A stretch of 38,100 bases of DNA. Source: Fimadaptatus sp948467645. GTDB taxonomy: Bacteria; Bacillota; Clostridia; Christensenellales; Aristaeellaceae. Within the stretch, counting starts at the first letter, position 1; each line of letters begins with the position of its first letter. Both the position numbers and the translations under genes were made by a program. Positions 15,990 to 24,163 of the stretch are shown piece by piece. The notes beneath the pieces were generated by a model, which was given only the letters and a program-made list of their open reading frames with translations, was not told where the DNA came from and searched no databases. The DNA lies in NCBI GenBank assembly GCA_948467645.1, contig CAOKFD010000028.1, forward strand, positions 1 to 38,100, in the 5' to 3' direction.

Positions 15990-16459
15990 TTTTTTAGCGT
16001 GTCAAATACGCGCACGCCGTAGCCCGATAGCGCGTCGATGCGCTCGATAACCGCATCCTTCTCGCCCGCCATAAGCACGCAGTCAATCATGTCCTCGCCG
16101 CGCATTACGCCCAAACGCTGCTGTGCCTCGGCAGAGTCCCAAATGAGCGCGCGGTCGTCGGGCACGGTGGCCGCGTAAATCTTCATGGAGCGTAAACGTA
16201 CCAGATTGACCTCACCCTCGATGCGGGGATAGCCCGCGCCATTCGGGTTGGGCAGAAAGCGCGTGCATTGACGGCGAAGGTCGGCCACCTCCTGCTCGTC
16301 AAGCGGGCGTATGCGAAAGGAGAATAGCTTCTCGCCGCCGCGGGAAATGTTGATGCGCTCCCAGCAGTCGGGATCGTCCTTGAAACCCGCCGCCGTGAGT
16401 ATGCCTTCCAGAATGGAAAGCCCGGAATCCGGGTTAACGTCAGTAATCACATCGTTCAT
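15986..16459 (-). CDS. Tail assembly chaperone (G product, XkdN-like)
   Basis: A 157-residue protein between the tail tube and tape-measure genes, as in all phages of this plan. It contains RIRPLDEQEVADLRRQCTRF near residue 50, typical of XkdN/phage TAC proteins. These coat the tape measure while the tube assembles and are not part of the particle. The ATG at 16459 was chosen because GGAGTG stands six bases before it; the upstream in-frame start at 16477 lacks a site. It ends ...CTA AAA AAC TGA, which carries the -1 slippery heptamer. Confidence 0.82.
   Translation of the reverse strand: MNDVITDVNPDSGLSILEGILTAAGFKDDPDCWERINISRGGEKLFSFRIRPLDEQEVADLRRQCTRFLPNPNGAGYPRIEGEVNLVRLRSMKIYAATVPDDRALIWDSAEAQQRLGVMRGEDMIDCVLMAGEKDAVIERIDALSGYGVRVFDTLKN
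15989..15995 (-). promoter_or_regulatory. -1 programmed frameshift site A AAA AAC
   Basis: The heptamer AAAAAAC is in the correct X XXY YYZ phase with respect to the chaperone frame (CT A AAA AAC TGA) and lies directly before its stop codon. The GC-rich sequence after it (GCCGGCGGCGCGGCC) could form a stimulating stem. Confidence 0.85.
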
Positions 16460-16542
16460 AAACTTCACTCCAATCAATGTTCAGTGTTGTAAATAGCTTT
16501 GTAGTCTGCCGCCTTTCGCCAATAGCATATGAATGGCCCCGT

Positions 16543-17050
16543 CCCGCACACGCTCCGATTTATGGCGTATGCAGGCAGGTAACGCCCCGAATTTAGCCCA
16601 TCGCATATGGATGTCCGCTTCCCGCGCCAACTCTAATTTATGGTGGGCGCGGGCAACGATGAGCGTCGAATATAACCAGATTGCGTCAGCAATGGCCCCG
16701 TCCCGCACTCAACTCCGATATATGGTTGAGTGCGGGCAGCGCCCCGACCCTGCAATGAGCCGCCCCGCTTGCGTGGCGGTGAACATGGCGCGGGCGAAAA
16801 ATACCTAAAATAGAAACCCCCGATTCGCGGTATCCCAAAACGCTCAAGATAGCGAATTGAGGGAGCCATAAAAATAGTCCCAAGTAAAAGCCGCTGACTC
16901 ATAGCGAGTAAGCCTGTCAAAGCCGCCCATGCGCGCCGCCTCTCGTATAAAGAAGCCGTAGCCCCAAATAGCGAATAAAAACATCCAATCGGGAGAAAGA
17001 CAAAATCGGTTTTTCTTTGGTTCTTTCTTTTTTCCTAAAAAGAAAGAACC
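16543..17050 (+). repeat. Composite hairpin-array element, copy A
   Basis: This fills the gene-free gap between the tail tube and tail chaperone genes. Three hairpins (16543-16575, 16621-16653, 16702-16736) recur at 78 and 81 bases, each with an 11-base loop of the form TCYNRTWTATG. A conserved body then begins GAGCCGCCCCGCTTGCG (16757) and contains GATTCGCGGTATCCC and GCCGCTGACTCATAGCGAG. It ends in the perfect 14-bp palindrome GGTTCTTTCTTTTT with its complement (17019-17050). No frame is conserved between copies, so it appears non-coding. Confidence 0.85.
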
Positions 17051-17068
17051 GTAACCCCTCGTCCCCCG

Positions 17069-17533
17069 TCACTCCCCCGTAATAAACTCCTGAAGCTGAG
17101 GAGTAGAGTTCACCCTAAACGACCATTGACGCTTGATGATTTCGCCGGGTTTCAGCGACATCAAGTCCACAGAGCCGTCCGGGATGCATTCGCGGAATAC
17201 CTGACGGTTGTAGCGACCCGATGACGTGCGGAAACGGCCGCAGAATTCAAAGACCGGGGAGATGCCGCTTGCCAGGGCGTCGTATATTGGCTTTAATACT
17301 ACGTCGTCGCGGATTACTGCCTCGGAGAAGGTTAAAGTTACCGTGTAGGAGGTCGGGACTGAGATGCTTAGATAGGAGCTTATCGGCTGATAGTCCGCGT
17401 TGGAAAAGTTTATGCGCGCTTCAAATTGGTCTACCTCGGCAAGGAAGATCTGACTGCGGTCTGAGCCGGTTATGAATAGCTGTCCGTCCTTGCCCGTCAT
17501 TAGCTTGCGTATGTCCAGTGTCTGTTCGCTCAT
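17069..17533 (-). CDS. Tail tube protein (XkdM-like)
   Basis: A 154-residue protein just after the sheath gene, the invariable place of the tube protein. It begins with the KLMTGKDGQLFITG segment and has the two-sheet pattern of XkdM-type tubes (VDQFEARINFSNADYQPIS; TVTLTFSEAVIRDD; IIKRQWSFRV). It polymerises into the inner tube of the contractile tail. Start is ATG 17533, 13 bases below the sheath stop. Its stop is followed within 20 bases by the terminal palindrome of composite repeat A. Confidence 0.85.
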   Translation of the reverse strand: MSEQTLDIRKLMTGKDGQLFITGSDRSQIFLAEVDQFEARINFSNADYQPISSYLSISVPTSYTVTLTFSEAVIRDDVVLKPIYDALASGISPVFEFCGRFRTSSGRYNRQVFRECIPDGSVDLMSLKPGEIIKRQWSFRVNSTPQLQEFITGE

Positions 17534-17545
17534 TCGTGCCTCCCG

Positions 17546-18943
17546 TTAGTTCTGTATAAAGCTGAATCGGTACGTAAAGTATACCTTCTCCAATGCGTCC
17601 ACATCGTCCGCCTCGATTATAAAGCCCGCACTGTCGCCGCCCGACGATACGTCCGGGTCGAGCGTCACAGTGCCGCCCGGCATTAGCTTGCCCTCACTAG
17701 CCATAGCGCGTAAAAGCCCCTGCAATGCCTGTATCACAGCCGCGCGCCCGTCTGAATCGTTCGATATGTTGCCTATCATGGGCGCAACAGTCGCGCTCGC
17801 CCTGTCCATCAGCTCAAAGCGTACGCGCGCACGCTTGATCTTCTTCCAGCCCGCATCATCCTCGCCCGACGGCGTGTGCAGGCTGGTTATGGCATTTTCC
17901 ACCCATACGCCGCCCGCGGTCGACGGCGAAAAAGTAAGCATACCCGCATTGGTACACGTAACATACTTTGCATTGGTAAGCGCCTCCGCACAGCGCGTGG
18001 CCCCGCTTATCGCACGGTGCGTCAGCGACTGACTGGCCGGTACGCGCGCAATCATGCCCGCAATGCGCGCCGCCGCTCGCCAGCCGTCGATAAGCACATC
18101 ATCCTCGTACCAGCCGCCGCCCACATATACCATGCTGTAATCGTTCAGCGCAATCGCATGTGCCGTGCGCAGGCTGAAATCCACATCCACGCCCTCGCCC
18201 ACAACGCCAAAACCCATGTGCCCGTCGGCAGAAGCACGCTTCATGTAGGCCAATACCCCGGCGCGCACGTCCTGCGCACAGCTGTCTACACATACGCAGT
18301 TCCACGCATACGCGGTCAGCCGGTCGAGCGCCTCGCCGTAATCGTCGCCGTCAAGCTGCGGATCGGTGCCCGCAGTCATGGCCGTCTCGGTGACAACCGC
18401 CAAAGCGCCGCCGCCCGAATAGCCGCTGGCACGCTTCATAATCACATACTCCGAACGCGCGCCCGCTTCGATGAGCGCCGCCGCTTCGTCGCCGCCAGCA
18501 ACAAGCACAATACGCTCCAGCTCCGCGCCGTCCTCGCGCAGTATAAAGTAACGCACGCCTCCGTCCGCAGCGGTAAGCTCATACTTCAGCCCGCGCGTAC
18601 CCACATAGCGCGCCGATACCTCAACCGCCGCAGCGCCCGCCGCGTCCATAAGCGTACACACGGCCGCCGTGCCGCCCAGTCCCGCGCGTACCGCGTAAAC
18701 CGTGCTCGCGCCGCCCATGAATATCTGGCGGAATATACCGCCGTCGCCGCCAAAAGCACTGATCGCCTGTTTAAGGCTGGTTATCTCGATAACCTCGCCC
18801 AACGGCCCCCACTGCGCACTGAACGCACAGCCCACTATGCCGTCGCTCGCGCCCGCATAAAGCGGACTGGCCACCTGAACGTACCGGTTGTACACGCCGG
18901 GGCGAATCATACTCTGCCCAGCCGAAAATGCAATTCCCGCCAT
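17546..18943 (-). CDS. Contractile tail sheath protein (XkdK-like)
   Basis: A 465-residue protein of the phage tail sheath family, which forms the contractile outer cylinder. The N-terminus RPGVYNRYVQVASPLYAG, the segment GIVGCAFSAQWGPLGEVIEI (residues 36-55) and the C-terminal motif (VYFTYRFSFIQ) are typical. The middle has the usual insertion domain (about residues 90-260). Its presence shows the particle is myovirus-like. The start follows AGGAGG at the normal distance. An inverted-repeat site (18978-18993) lies 35 bases upstream. Confidence 0.93.
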   Translation of the reverse strand: MAGIAFSAGQSMIRPGVYNRYVQVASPLYAGASDGIVGCAFSAQWGPLGEVIEITSLKQAISAFGGDGGIFRQIFMGGASTVYAVRAGLGGTAAVCTLMDAAGAAAVEVSARYVGTRGLKYELTAADGGVRYFILREDGAELERIVLVAGGDEAAALIEAGARSEYVIMKRASGYSGGGALAVVTETAMTAGTDPQLDGDDYGEALDRLTAYAWNCVCVDSCAQDVRAGVLAYMKRASADGHMGFGVVGEGVDVDFSLRTAHAIALNDYSMVYVGGGWYEDDVLIDGWRAAARIAGMIARVPASQSLTHRAISGATRCAEALTNAKYVTCTNAGMLTFSPSTAGGVWVENAITSLHTPSGEDDAGWKKIKRARVRFELMDRASATVAPMIGNISNDSDGRAAVIQALQGLLRAMASEGKLMPGGTVTLDPDVSSGGDSAGFIIEADDVDALEKVYFTYRFSFIQN

Positions 18944-18977
18944 TTTATACCTCCTGTTAAGTCAATTGTAGTTGGAT

Positions 18978-18993
18978 GTGCAGTGTCTTGCGT
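18978..18993. promoter_or_regulatory. Inverted-repeat site b (GTGCAG-N4-TTGCGT)
   Basis: This copy has one mismatch (GCAG for GCAA). It lies 35 bases upstream of the sheath start and ends immediately before the stop codon of the preceding gene. Confidence 0.4.
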
Positions 18994-18994
18994 C

Positions 18995-19825
18995 TCACTG
19001 GCACACGAAGCGCCCGGTTTCGTCCGACCTGATGAGCACTCGCCGGAGCGGTTCGCAATCCGCCTCAGCGCACTCAATATGCGCGTTGTACCTGAGGCGC
19101 AATGCAATCTGAGCGCGCTCACAGCCGTCCGCGTCTGCATCCAGCTTAACCAAATCGACAAGCATACCGCCCGCCGCCGTGCCCAGCCGGTCAAGCCCGC
19201 CCAGCTTGTCGTAAGCCTTAAACACCGCCGCCCTGTCCGCACCGGGCAGGTATAGCCCCGCATCCAGAACCCGCCACGCGCAGCCCGGCCATTCATCCTG
19301 AGCGCGCATGGACGATAGCTGTAACGAATAAACCGCGCCGCAAGCCCCGCCTGAGTATACATCGCCAAAGTCAGCGCCGATAAGCGCACCCAAAGCCTCC
19401 TCAATCGCCCGCAAAACGCCCGTGGGCCGCGTAAATTTGTACACAAAGAACTCCAGTTCCATGCTAATAAGGCGCGGCGCACGCATTTCGATAGGGTCAG
19501 GCAGAATTTCGCGCGATGACTTCCAGATGAGCACCGTCGCACAGTCGCCGCCAAATACCCACCCGTTAAGCTCGCCACGCAGGCGCGTAGCCATGTCGCC
19601 GGACGATACGCCGCATTCGTCGCTGGCCGTTATAAGTACGGTAAGCACACCCGCGCGCCGCATACCGGCCTGCATAGCCAGATCGAACACACAGCGCGGA
19701 TAGCCGCAAAGATCAACATCGTCCGGCGGCGCACCGCAGAATATGGCCCGCCGCCCGTTGAATAGGGCAAGATCATTCAGCGCCGCACATTCGGAAAGCA
19801 CGGAATATATGTCTGCTTCGGTCAT
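18995..19825 (-). CDS. Probable tail terminator/completion protein, 276 residues
   Basis: It lies directly upstream of the sheath gene, where tail terminators are found. I do not recognise a precise family. The first 140 residues show a mixed alpha/beta layout with ISMELEFFVYKF, a strand pattern seen in terminators. The second half (from TGVLRAIEEALGALIGADFG) starts a new domain with a similar helix-strand order, so this may be two terminator-like domains joined. It is longer than usual terminators (about 130-160 residues). It has GAGGTG before the ATG and an inverted-repeat site 38 bases upstream. Confidence 0.5.
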   Translation of the reverse strand: MTEADIYSVLSECAALNDLALFNGRRAIFCGAPPDDVDLCGYPRCVFDLAMQAGMRRAGVLTVLITASDECGVSSGDMATRLRGELNGWVFGGDCATVLIWKSSREILPDPIEMRAPRLISMELEFFVYKFTRPTGVLRAIEEALGALIGADFGDVYSGGACGAVYSLQLSSMRAQDEWPGCAWRVLDAGLYLPGADRAAVFKAYDKLGGLDRLGTAAGGMLVDLVKLDADADGCERAQIALRLRYNAHIECAEADCEPLRRVLIRSDETGRFVCQ

Positions 19826-19862
19826 TTGAACACCTCTTTTTTTTGATAGCAGTCTGCCATAG

Positions 19863-19878
19863 ATGCAACATATTGCGC
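19863..19878. promoter_or_regulatory. Inverted-repeat site c (ATGCAA-N4-TTGCGC)
   Basis: A perfect member of the eight-site family, 38 bases upstream of the 276-residue tail gene. The distance is nearly the same as for sites a and b, which supports a regulatory role. Confidence 0.5.
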
Positions 19879-19981
19879 ACCGTATGTATGGTTTCGCCGT
19901 GGTAAAATCGATTTATAACCAAGAAGCGAGTGCTAACCGCCGCGCAGGATGCTAACCTGCCGCGCGTCAGCGTTGCCACTT

Positions 19982-20489
19982 CTCGCGCCCGCCATACTTC
20001 CCGGCGGGCGCGAGCATGAAATGTTGCGATGCAACCTGCCGCGCGTCAGCATTGCCATTTCTCGCGCCCGCCATACTTCCCGGCGGGCACGAGCCAGAAT
20101 CCCCGTAACCAAAGCCTGCCGCACGTCAGACCATCCTCTTCCCGCGCTTAACTCTGGTTTATGGTTAAGCGCGGGCAGCGCCCCGACTTTCCCCTGAGCC
20201 GCCCCGCTTGCGTGGCGGTGAACCCGCCGCGGGCGAAACCTGCCTTAAATAAGTAACCCCGATTCGCGGTATCCCGAACCGCTCAAAATAACGAATCGCG
20301 GGAGCCGCGAATAATAGCATTCAGTAAAAGCCGCTGACTCATAGCAAGTAAGCATCTTAAAGCGGCATACGCGCGCCGCCTCTCGTATAAAGAAAGCCGT
20401 AACCCATGTATCGAATTAAAGTCATCCCCGCGCAAGAACAGCCAATCGATTTTTCTTTGGTTCTTTCTTTTTTTCTAAAAAGAAAGAAC
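19982..20489 (+). repeat. Composite hairpin-array element, copy B
   Basis: This fills the gap between the connector genes and the tail terminator. Hairpins lie at 19982-20014 and 20061-20093 (stem CTCGCGCCCGCC, loop ATACTTCCC) and at 20141-20175 (perfect 12-bp stem, loop TCTGGTTTATG), spaced 79 and 80 bases. A CCTGCCGCGCGTCAG-like box precedes each. The conserved body starts at 20196 and the terminal palindrome is at 20460-20489. No gene is seen in 19826-20504. Confidence 0.85.
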
Positions 20490-20504
20490 ACGTCCCCCTC
20501 GTCC

Positions 20505-20864
20505 CTACGTCACCCCTCTGCGAATAACCTCCGCCATAGCCTCTCTCATCTTCTCTAAGTGAGGTCTTCCCGCCCTTTTCTCAAGACTTTGAGTGCGTTC
20601 GGGCATACTTGTCACAAGTCGTATTGTGAATGTCACGCCCCCGCTGTCGGATGATTCTTCGATTGGGGCGGCGCGCCAGCTTGATGCGTATGCGCCTGTT
20701 GCTTTCGCCGGTGGTGTGCCGGGGGCTGAAAATCGGTTGCTTATGATCGTTCGCGCGGCTTGCTCTGCCGATGGCAGTGCGTTTTGTAGATTGGAGCGTA
20801 AGTCGGATTTTATGCCTTCCAATGCCGAATCCATGACGCGCTGTATCGATGCGCTTATGGTCAT
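20505..20864 (-). CDS. Head-tail joining protein, HK97 gp10/XkdI-like
   Basis: A 119-residue protein following the head-closure gene with an ATGA overlap. The long N-terminal helix (ASIQRVMDSALEGIKSDLRS), the central APGTPPAKATGAYASSWRA and the beta-strand VTFTIRLVTSMPE fit the gp10-like minor tail/neck family. Position four after the capsid gene agrees. The start was moved to 20864 from the longer open frame because of the overlap with the previous stop. Confidence 0.7.
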   Translation of the reverse strand: MTISASIQRVMDSALEGIKSDLRSNLQNALPSAEQAARTIISNRFSAPGTPPAKATGAYASSWRAAPIEESSDSGGVTFTIRLVTSMPERTQSLEKRAGRPHLEKMREAMAEVIRRGVT

Positions 20865-21193
20865 GTGCGCCGCCTTTCGCAAATCAGAACCGTGTATAGG
20901 CCCATTAAGCCCGGGGCGCGCTTTTGTAGTACATAGTAGCACTCATCGCCGCGCGTAAGTATGTCGCCCTCTCGGATGCATGTTTCGCCGCGGATTATTA
21001 TGCGGTGCGTCGCCGGATGAGTTAGCTGACGCGCGCGCTCGTCCGTATTCGGATTGATTTCGGCTGCGGCCGCACGCAGTTTGCCCAGCGATGCGCTGGA
21101 GAGACGGGCTGTGCGCCCGTCTCCGCCGACTTCTGTGCCGCGGCGGTATGCCTCAAATTCCTTTAGTTGCTGACCCGCAATGAACTTTAGCAT
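20861..21193 (-). CDS. Head-closure (stopper) protein, XkdH-like
   Basis: A 110-residue protein overlapping the previous connector gene by seven bases and the next by four. The C-terminal half has the head-tail joining pattern: HRIIIRGETCIREGDILTRG then YYVLQKRAPGLMGLYTVLIC, a small beta barrel. It would plug the head after packaging. The start was set at ATG 21193, since the longer frame runs antisense-like through the upstream gene in another phase. Confidence 0.65.
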   Translation of the reverse strand: MLKFIAGQQLKEFEAYRRGTEVGGDGRTARLSSASLGKLRAAAAEINPNTDERARQLTHPATHRIIIRGETCIREGDILTRGDECYYVLQKRAPGLMGLYTVLICERRRT

Positions 21194-21603
21194 ATCATGT
21201 CTCCCATCGCGCGCGGATTGTCGTGTATGCCCTTGGTTATCGCATAGCCGGTGCGGCTGCGCGAGGTGAGCGGTGAACTCAGACCCATGAGCAGCTTTTC
21301 CTTGCAGCGCAGCATAATCAGCCATCGCTGATAGCGCGATTCCATGTCCAGCTTCATGCCGTCTATGTTTACGTCGACCATCATGGCCATGCGCGATACT
21401 ATGGCCTGAAGGCAGCGGTACTGCGCCACCTTCCACGACTTGCCCGCGCCGTAGGTTTCGGCTATCAGCGCGTCGTACTCCTCGTCGGCCAGCGCACAGG
21501 TATCAGCGCCGCCATCCACCTCAATATCGCCCAGATCCATGCGCATCTTGTCGCGCCCGAACTCGGTAAGCTTCTGCGTGTCGTAGGTATAAGTACAAGT
21601 CAT
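21187..21603 (-). CDS. Head-tail connector (adaptor) protein
   Basis: A 138-residue protein directly below the capsid gene. It is largely helical at the C-terminal end (AQYRCLQAIVSRMAMMVDVN; RYQRWLIMLRCKEKLL), as expected of adaptors that bind the portal. I have no residue-level family match, so the call relies on order and size. It has a GGAAGGCGGG stretch upstream as a possible ribosome site. Confidence 0.6.
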   Translation of the reverse strand: MTCTYTYDTQKLTEFGRDKMRMDLGDIEVDGGADTCALADEEYDALIAETYGAGKSWKVAQYRCLQAIVSRMAMMVDVNIDGMKLDMESRYQRWLIMLRCKEKLLMGLSSPLTSRSRTGYAITKGIHDNPRAMGDMIC

Positions 21604-21624
21604 GCCCTGCCCGCCTTCCTGCGC

Positions 21625-22647
21625 TTACGCGCAGTCCTTGCAATACACGGCCAGTTCGTCGCTGGTCTTTTTCATATCCAGCGCCATCAGCGCCTCGACA
21701 TACTCGCTATGAGTGCCGGGTTCGCCCTCCCACTGGCTCATTGCGATATACTGACCGCCGCCCAGTATATCCCACGCGAAGGTATATCCGGCGGAGGGTT
21801 CGTCGATTGCGGGCTGATCGGGGGCATAGCAGATCAGCATACCGGCAGGGTCGCACACGAAGCTCATATCCGCGTCAGCGCCGGGAGCTGCTTTATTATA
21901 GCTGCTGGCGAGCACGACGACTCTATCCACGCCGAACAGCTGGGCCAGCACGTTTTCGTTAACGGCGGCGGGGTGTTCGGCCTGACCGGAGTACTTAATG
22001 CGATCGAGCACGGCGGGGTTATGTTTAAGGGCGATAAAGGTTTCCATGCCGAGCGCTATTTTATTAGGCTTACGGCGGCCGTTTTTACGCACGTCCAGCA
22101 TCAGGCGATCGACGAGCATAACCGGGTCAGAGCCATCGGACGAGAACTTCTTAAACTGCTTACCACTGGGCGAGGAATCCGTGCCCGCATACACATTAGA
22201 CCATGCGTTTGGCGTAAAGAACTTTTCCGCAAAGCGCGCATCCAAATGAAGCTTAGCCTGTTCCACGGCGGCGCGCACCTTACCCACGCGCGGGTCAGCC
22301 GCGCCGGGCGCGCCGATTCGCGTATAAGGCAGAGCCCCTATCTTATCCACACCGATAATAAGCTGCTCAACGCGGCAATCATACCCATCGTCACTAATAC
22401 CCATGAGCGCAGGCTGCACGCGGCCAAACGCGGGCTTCATCTGCACATTATCGCGCGCCAGATCTGCGGCGGAAAACTTAAAATACTTACCCGAAGGCAG
22501 CGCCACCGGCACCACCGGAAACAGCTTAGTAGCCGCATAATCATCCTCGCTCTGAAACGCCGCCAGCGACAAATTCGTCAAATACGTATTCGGCTGAAAC
22601 GTCCCTCCATTCACACTCTTCATTACATTTACTGTTGATACGGACAT
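21625..22647 (-). CDS. Major capsid protein
   Basis: A 340-residue protein that forms the head shell. Features include TNLSLAAFQSEDDYAATKLFP-like N-terminal text, VPVALPSGKYFKFSAADLAR (residues 47-66), an extended helix around KVRAAVEQAKLHLDARFAEK and the segment RKPNKIALGMETFIALKHNP, matching capsid proteins of Mu/PBSX-related Firmicute phages. No prohead cleavage site is obvious. The ribosome site AAGGAGG precedes ATG by about 10 bases. The hairpin of composite repeat D starts only 35 bases upstream. It is the first gene of a four-gene capsid-connector cluster. Confidence 0.85.
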   Translation of the reverse strand: MSVSTVNVMKSVNGGTFQPNTYLTNLSLAAFQSEDDYAATKLFPVVPVALPSGKYFKFSAADLARDNVQMKPAFGRVQPALMGISDDGYDCRVEQLIIGVDKIGALPYTRIGAPGAADPRVGKVRAAVEQAKLHLDARFAEKFFTPNAWSNVYAGTDSSPSGKQFKKFSSDGSDPVMLVDRLMLDVRKNGRRKPNKIALGMETFIALKHNPAVLDRIKYSGQAEHPAAVNENVLAQLFGVDRVVVLASSYNKAAPGADADMSFVCDPAGMLICYAPDQPAIDEPSAGYTFAWDILGGGQYIAMSQWEGEPGTHSEYVEALMALDMKKTSDELAVYCKDCA

Positions 22648-22681
22648 TCTTTCTATTCCTCCTTCTTTTTATGGGGTACGT

Positions 22682-23170
22682 GTTCTTTCTTTTCGGAAGA
22701 AAAGAAAGAACCAAAGAAAAGTCGATTTTGCCTGCCGCCCGCAGCGCTTACTTAGTTCAGGCGTTTTTTAGGGGCTATATACGGGAAGGTGCATTGCTTT
22801 CTTGCGATGCTTGTTTCGCCCAGAGCCAGTGGCGATTACGCTATCCTTGTTTCTGGCTCACGCATACTATAATCTGTATTAGCTTCGGGATTCCGCGAAT
22901 GGACGCTTCCTGTTTAGTAGGTATACACCCGCGCCATGTTCGCCACCCCTCGGCGGCTCAATTGCAGACCCGGCGGTGAGGTTCACGGCCGCCGTAAAGT
23001 ATGGCGGCCGCGAAAACAGACCGTCCAGACGCGAAACTAGATGTATGAGCATCCATCCACGCCGCGCCCACCATATATTAAAGTGGGCGCGGAAGATTTT
23101 CCGCTGGCCTTGGGGTTCTGTATGAGCATCTTCCACGCTCAGAGAGCAGCAAAACAACAAGCACGCAAAG
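22682..23170 (-). repeat. Composite hairpin-array element, copy D (inverted)
   Basis: The same element as A-C but in the opposite orientation and more diverged. The palindrome GTTCTTTCTTTTC with loop GGAA is at 22682-22711. The body includes GGGATTCCGCGAATGG (near 22889). Two hairpins follow at 22982-23014 and 23062-23092, about 80 bases apart. The last part matches the copy starting at 37834. No gene is found in 22648-23380; 23171-23380 holds the promoter region of the next gene. Confidence 0.8.
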
Positions 23171-23380
23171 TCACATCGTAGCCAAGCTCCAAAGCCGCCC
23201 ATGAAAGGAGCGGTGGAGAGGTTTCCGTCCCCGCGCAAGCAATTGAGGGATTCCTCGCCCTCAGTACAACCCGCTAACCACCTCGCGTCAATCTCGCGTC
23301 AATCTCGCCTCACAACCGCCTCAATTACGCCCAATCCCTATGCTATAAATAGCGTAATAAAACCGTTAAGGAGGCTCACC

Positions 23381-23899
23381 ATGAGAAAATCTGTTTTCGC
23401 ATTGCTTGCCGCAATACTCGCCCTCGCATTCTGCTCCGTTTCGCTTGCAGACGCGCCCGACGACGGTTGGGACAGGTGCAGCGAGGAATGGGGCGAGGAA
23501 CATTGGGAAAACGGCGAATGGGACGGCGCGCTGCGCGGTTACGTGCTGTGCAATACGCTTACCCTGCGCAGCGAACCGTCCGACAGTGCGCCCGCCATAT
23601 GCACGTTGGATTACGGCGCAAAGTTGTACGTCGGTTTCCCGGCTGAAGATAACGACGAATGGTACGATGCTACTTACATGGCCGACGTCCACGCCAGCGG
23701 TTACGTAAAAATCGCCTACGTATTGCTTGAACCTTATTGGTTCGAATCCGACGCAGCCACCCCGATCTATGCGTATCCGTCTGAAGACGCAGAACGTGTC
23801 GCACTCATGCCGCGCGGCAAGCGCGTCGCGGTAATCAGGGAAACCGACGATTATTACGTCGTCAGCCTGCGTGGGGCAGCTGGATTCATACTCAAGTGA
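23381..23899 (+). CDS. Secreted SH3-like protein, copy 1
   Basis: A 172-residue protein with a clear signal peptide (MRKSVFALLAAILALAFCSV, cleavage after SLA). Two SH3-like wall-binding modules follow: residues 50-110 (CNTLTLRSEPSDSAPAICTL) and 125-172 (TPIYAYPSEDAERVALMPRG). It has no catalytic domain, so it probably binds cell wall or another secreted protein. It lies on the strand opposite to the phage operon, inside the head module, with its own AAGGAGG site, which marks it as cargo. The coding DNA is identical to copy 2. Confidence 0.85.
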   Translation: MRKSVFALLAAILALAFCSVSLADAPDDGWDRCSEEWGEEHWENGEWDGALRGYVLCNTLTLRSEPSDSAPAICTLDYGAKLYVGFPAEDNDEWYDATYMADVHASGYVKIAYVLLEPYWFESDAATPIYAYPSEDAERVALMPRGKRVAVIRETDDYYVVSLRGAAGFILK

Positions 23900-23907
23900 T
23901 CTGCTAT

Positions 23908-24070
23908 TAGAGTGTGTCTCAAAAAGGGAAATCCGCAAGTTCGAGTGGATTTTGTGTCAGTTCAAGGAAGAGGCCCGAAGGCTTAGCAGCGCTAAGTCGA
24001 GCTTTGTGACGCAGAAATGGCGCAGCGACGCCCGAAATTGCGGATTAGAGAATTTTTGAGACACACTCTA
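23908..24070. repeat. MITE copy 4 (full, 163 bp)
   Basis: A full element between the two SH3-like gene copies. Its left TA follows copy 1 by eight bases, and its right TA is the first base pair of the homologous segment upstream of copy 2 (TAACCACCTCGCG), so one edge of the duplication lies exactly at the MITE end. Confidence 0.9.
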
Positions 24071-24163
24071 ACCACCTCGCGTCAATCTCGCCTCACAACC
24101 GCCTCAATTACGCCCAATCCGCATGATATAAGTAACGTAACGAAACTGTTAAGGAGGCTCACC

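Noticed and set aside
16543..16736. CRISPR-like array because of regular spacing
   Set aside because: Only two or three units, the repeated part is a hairpin with variable stem, the intervening sequences are themselves related, and no cas gene is present.
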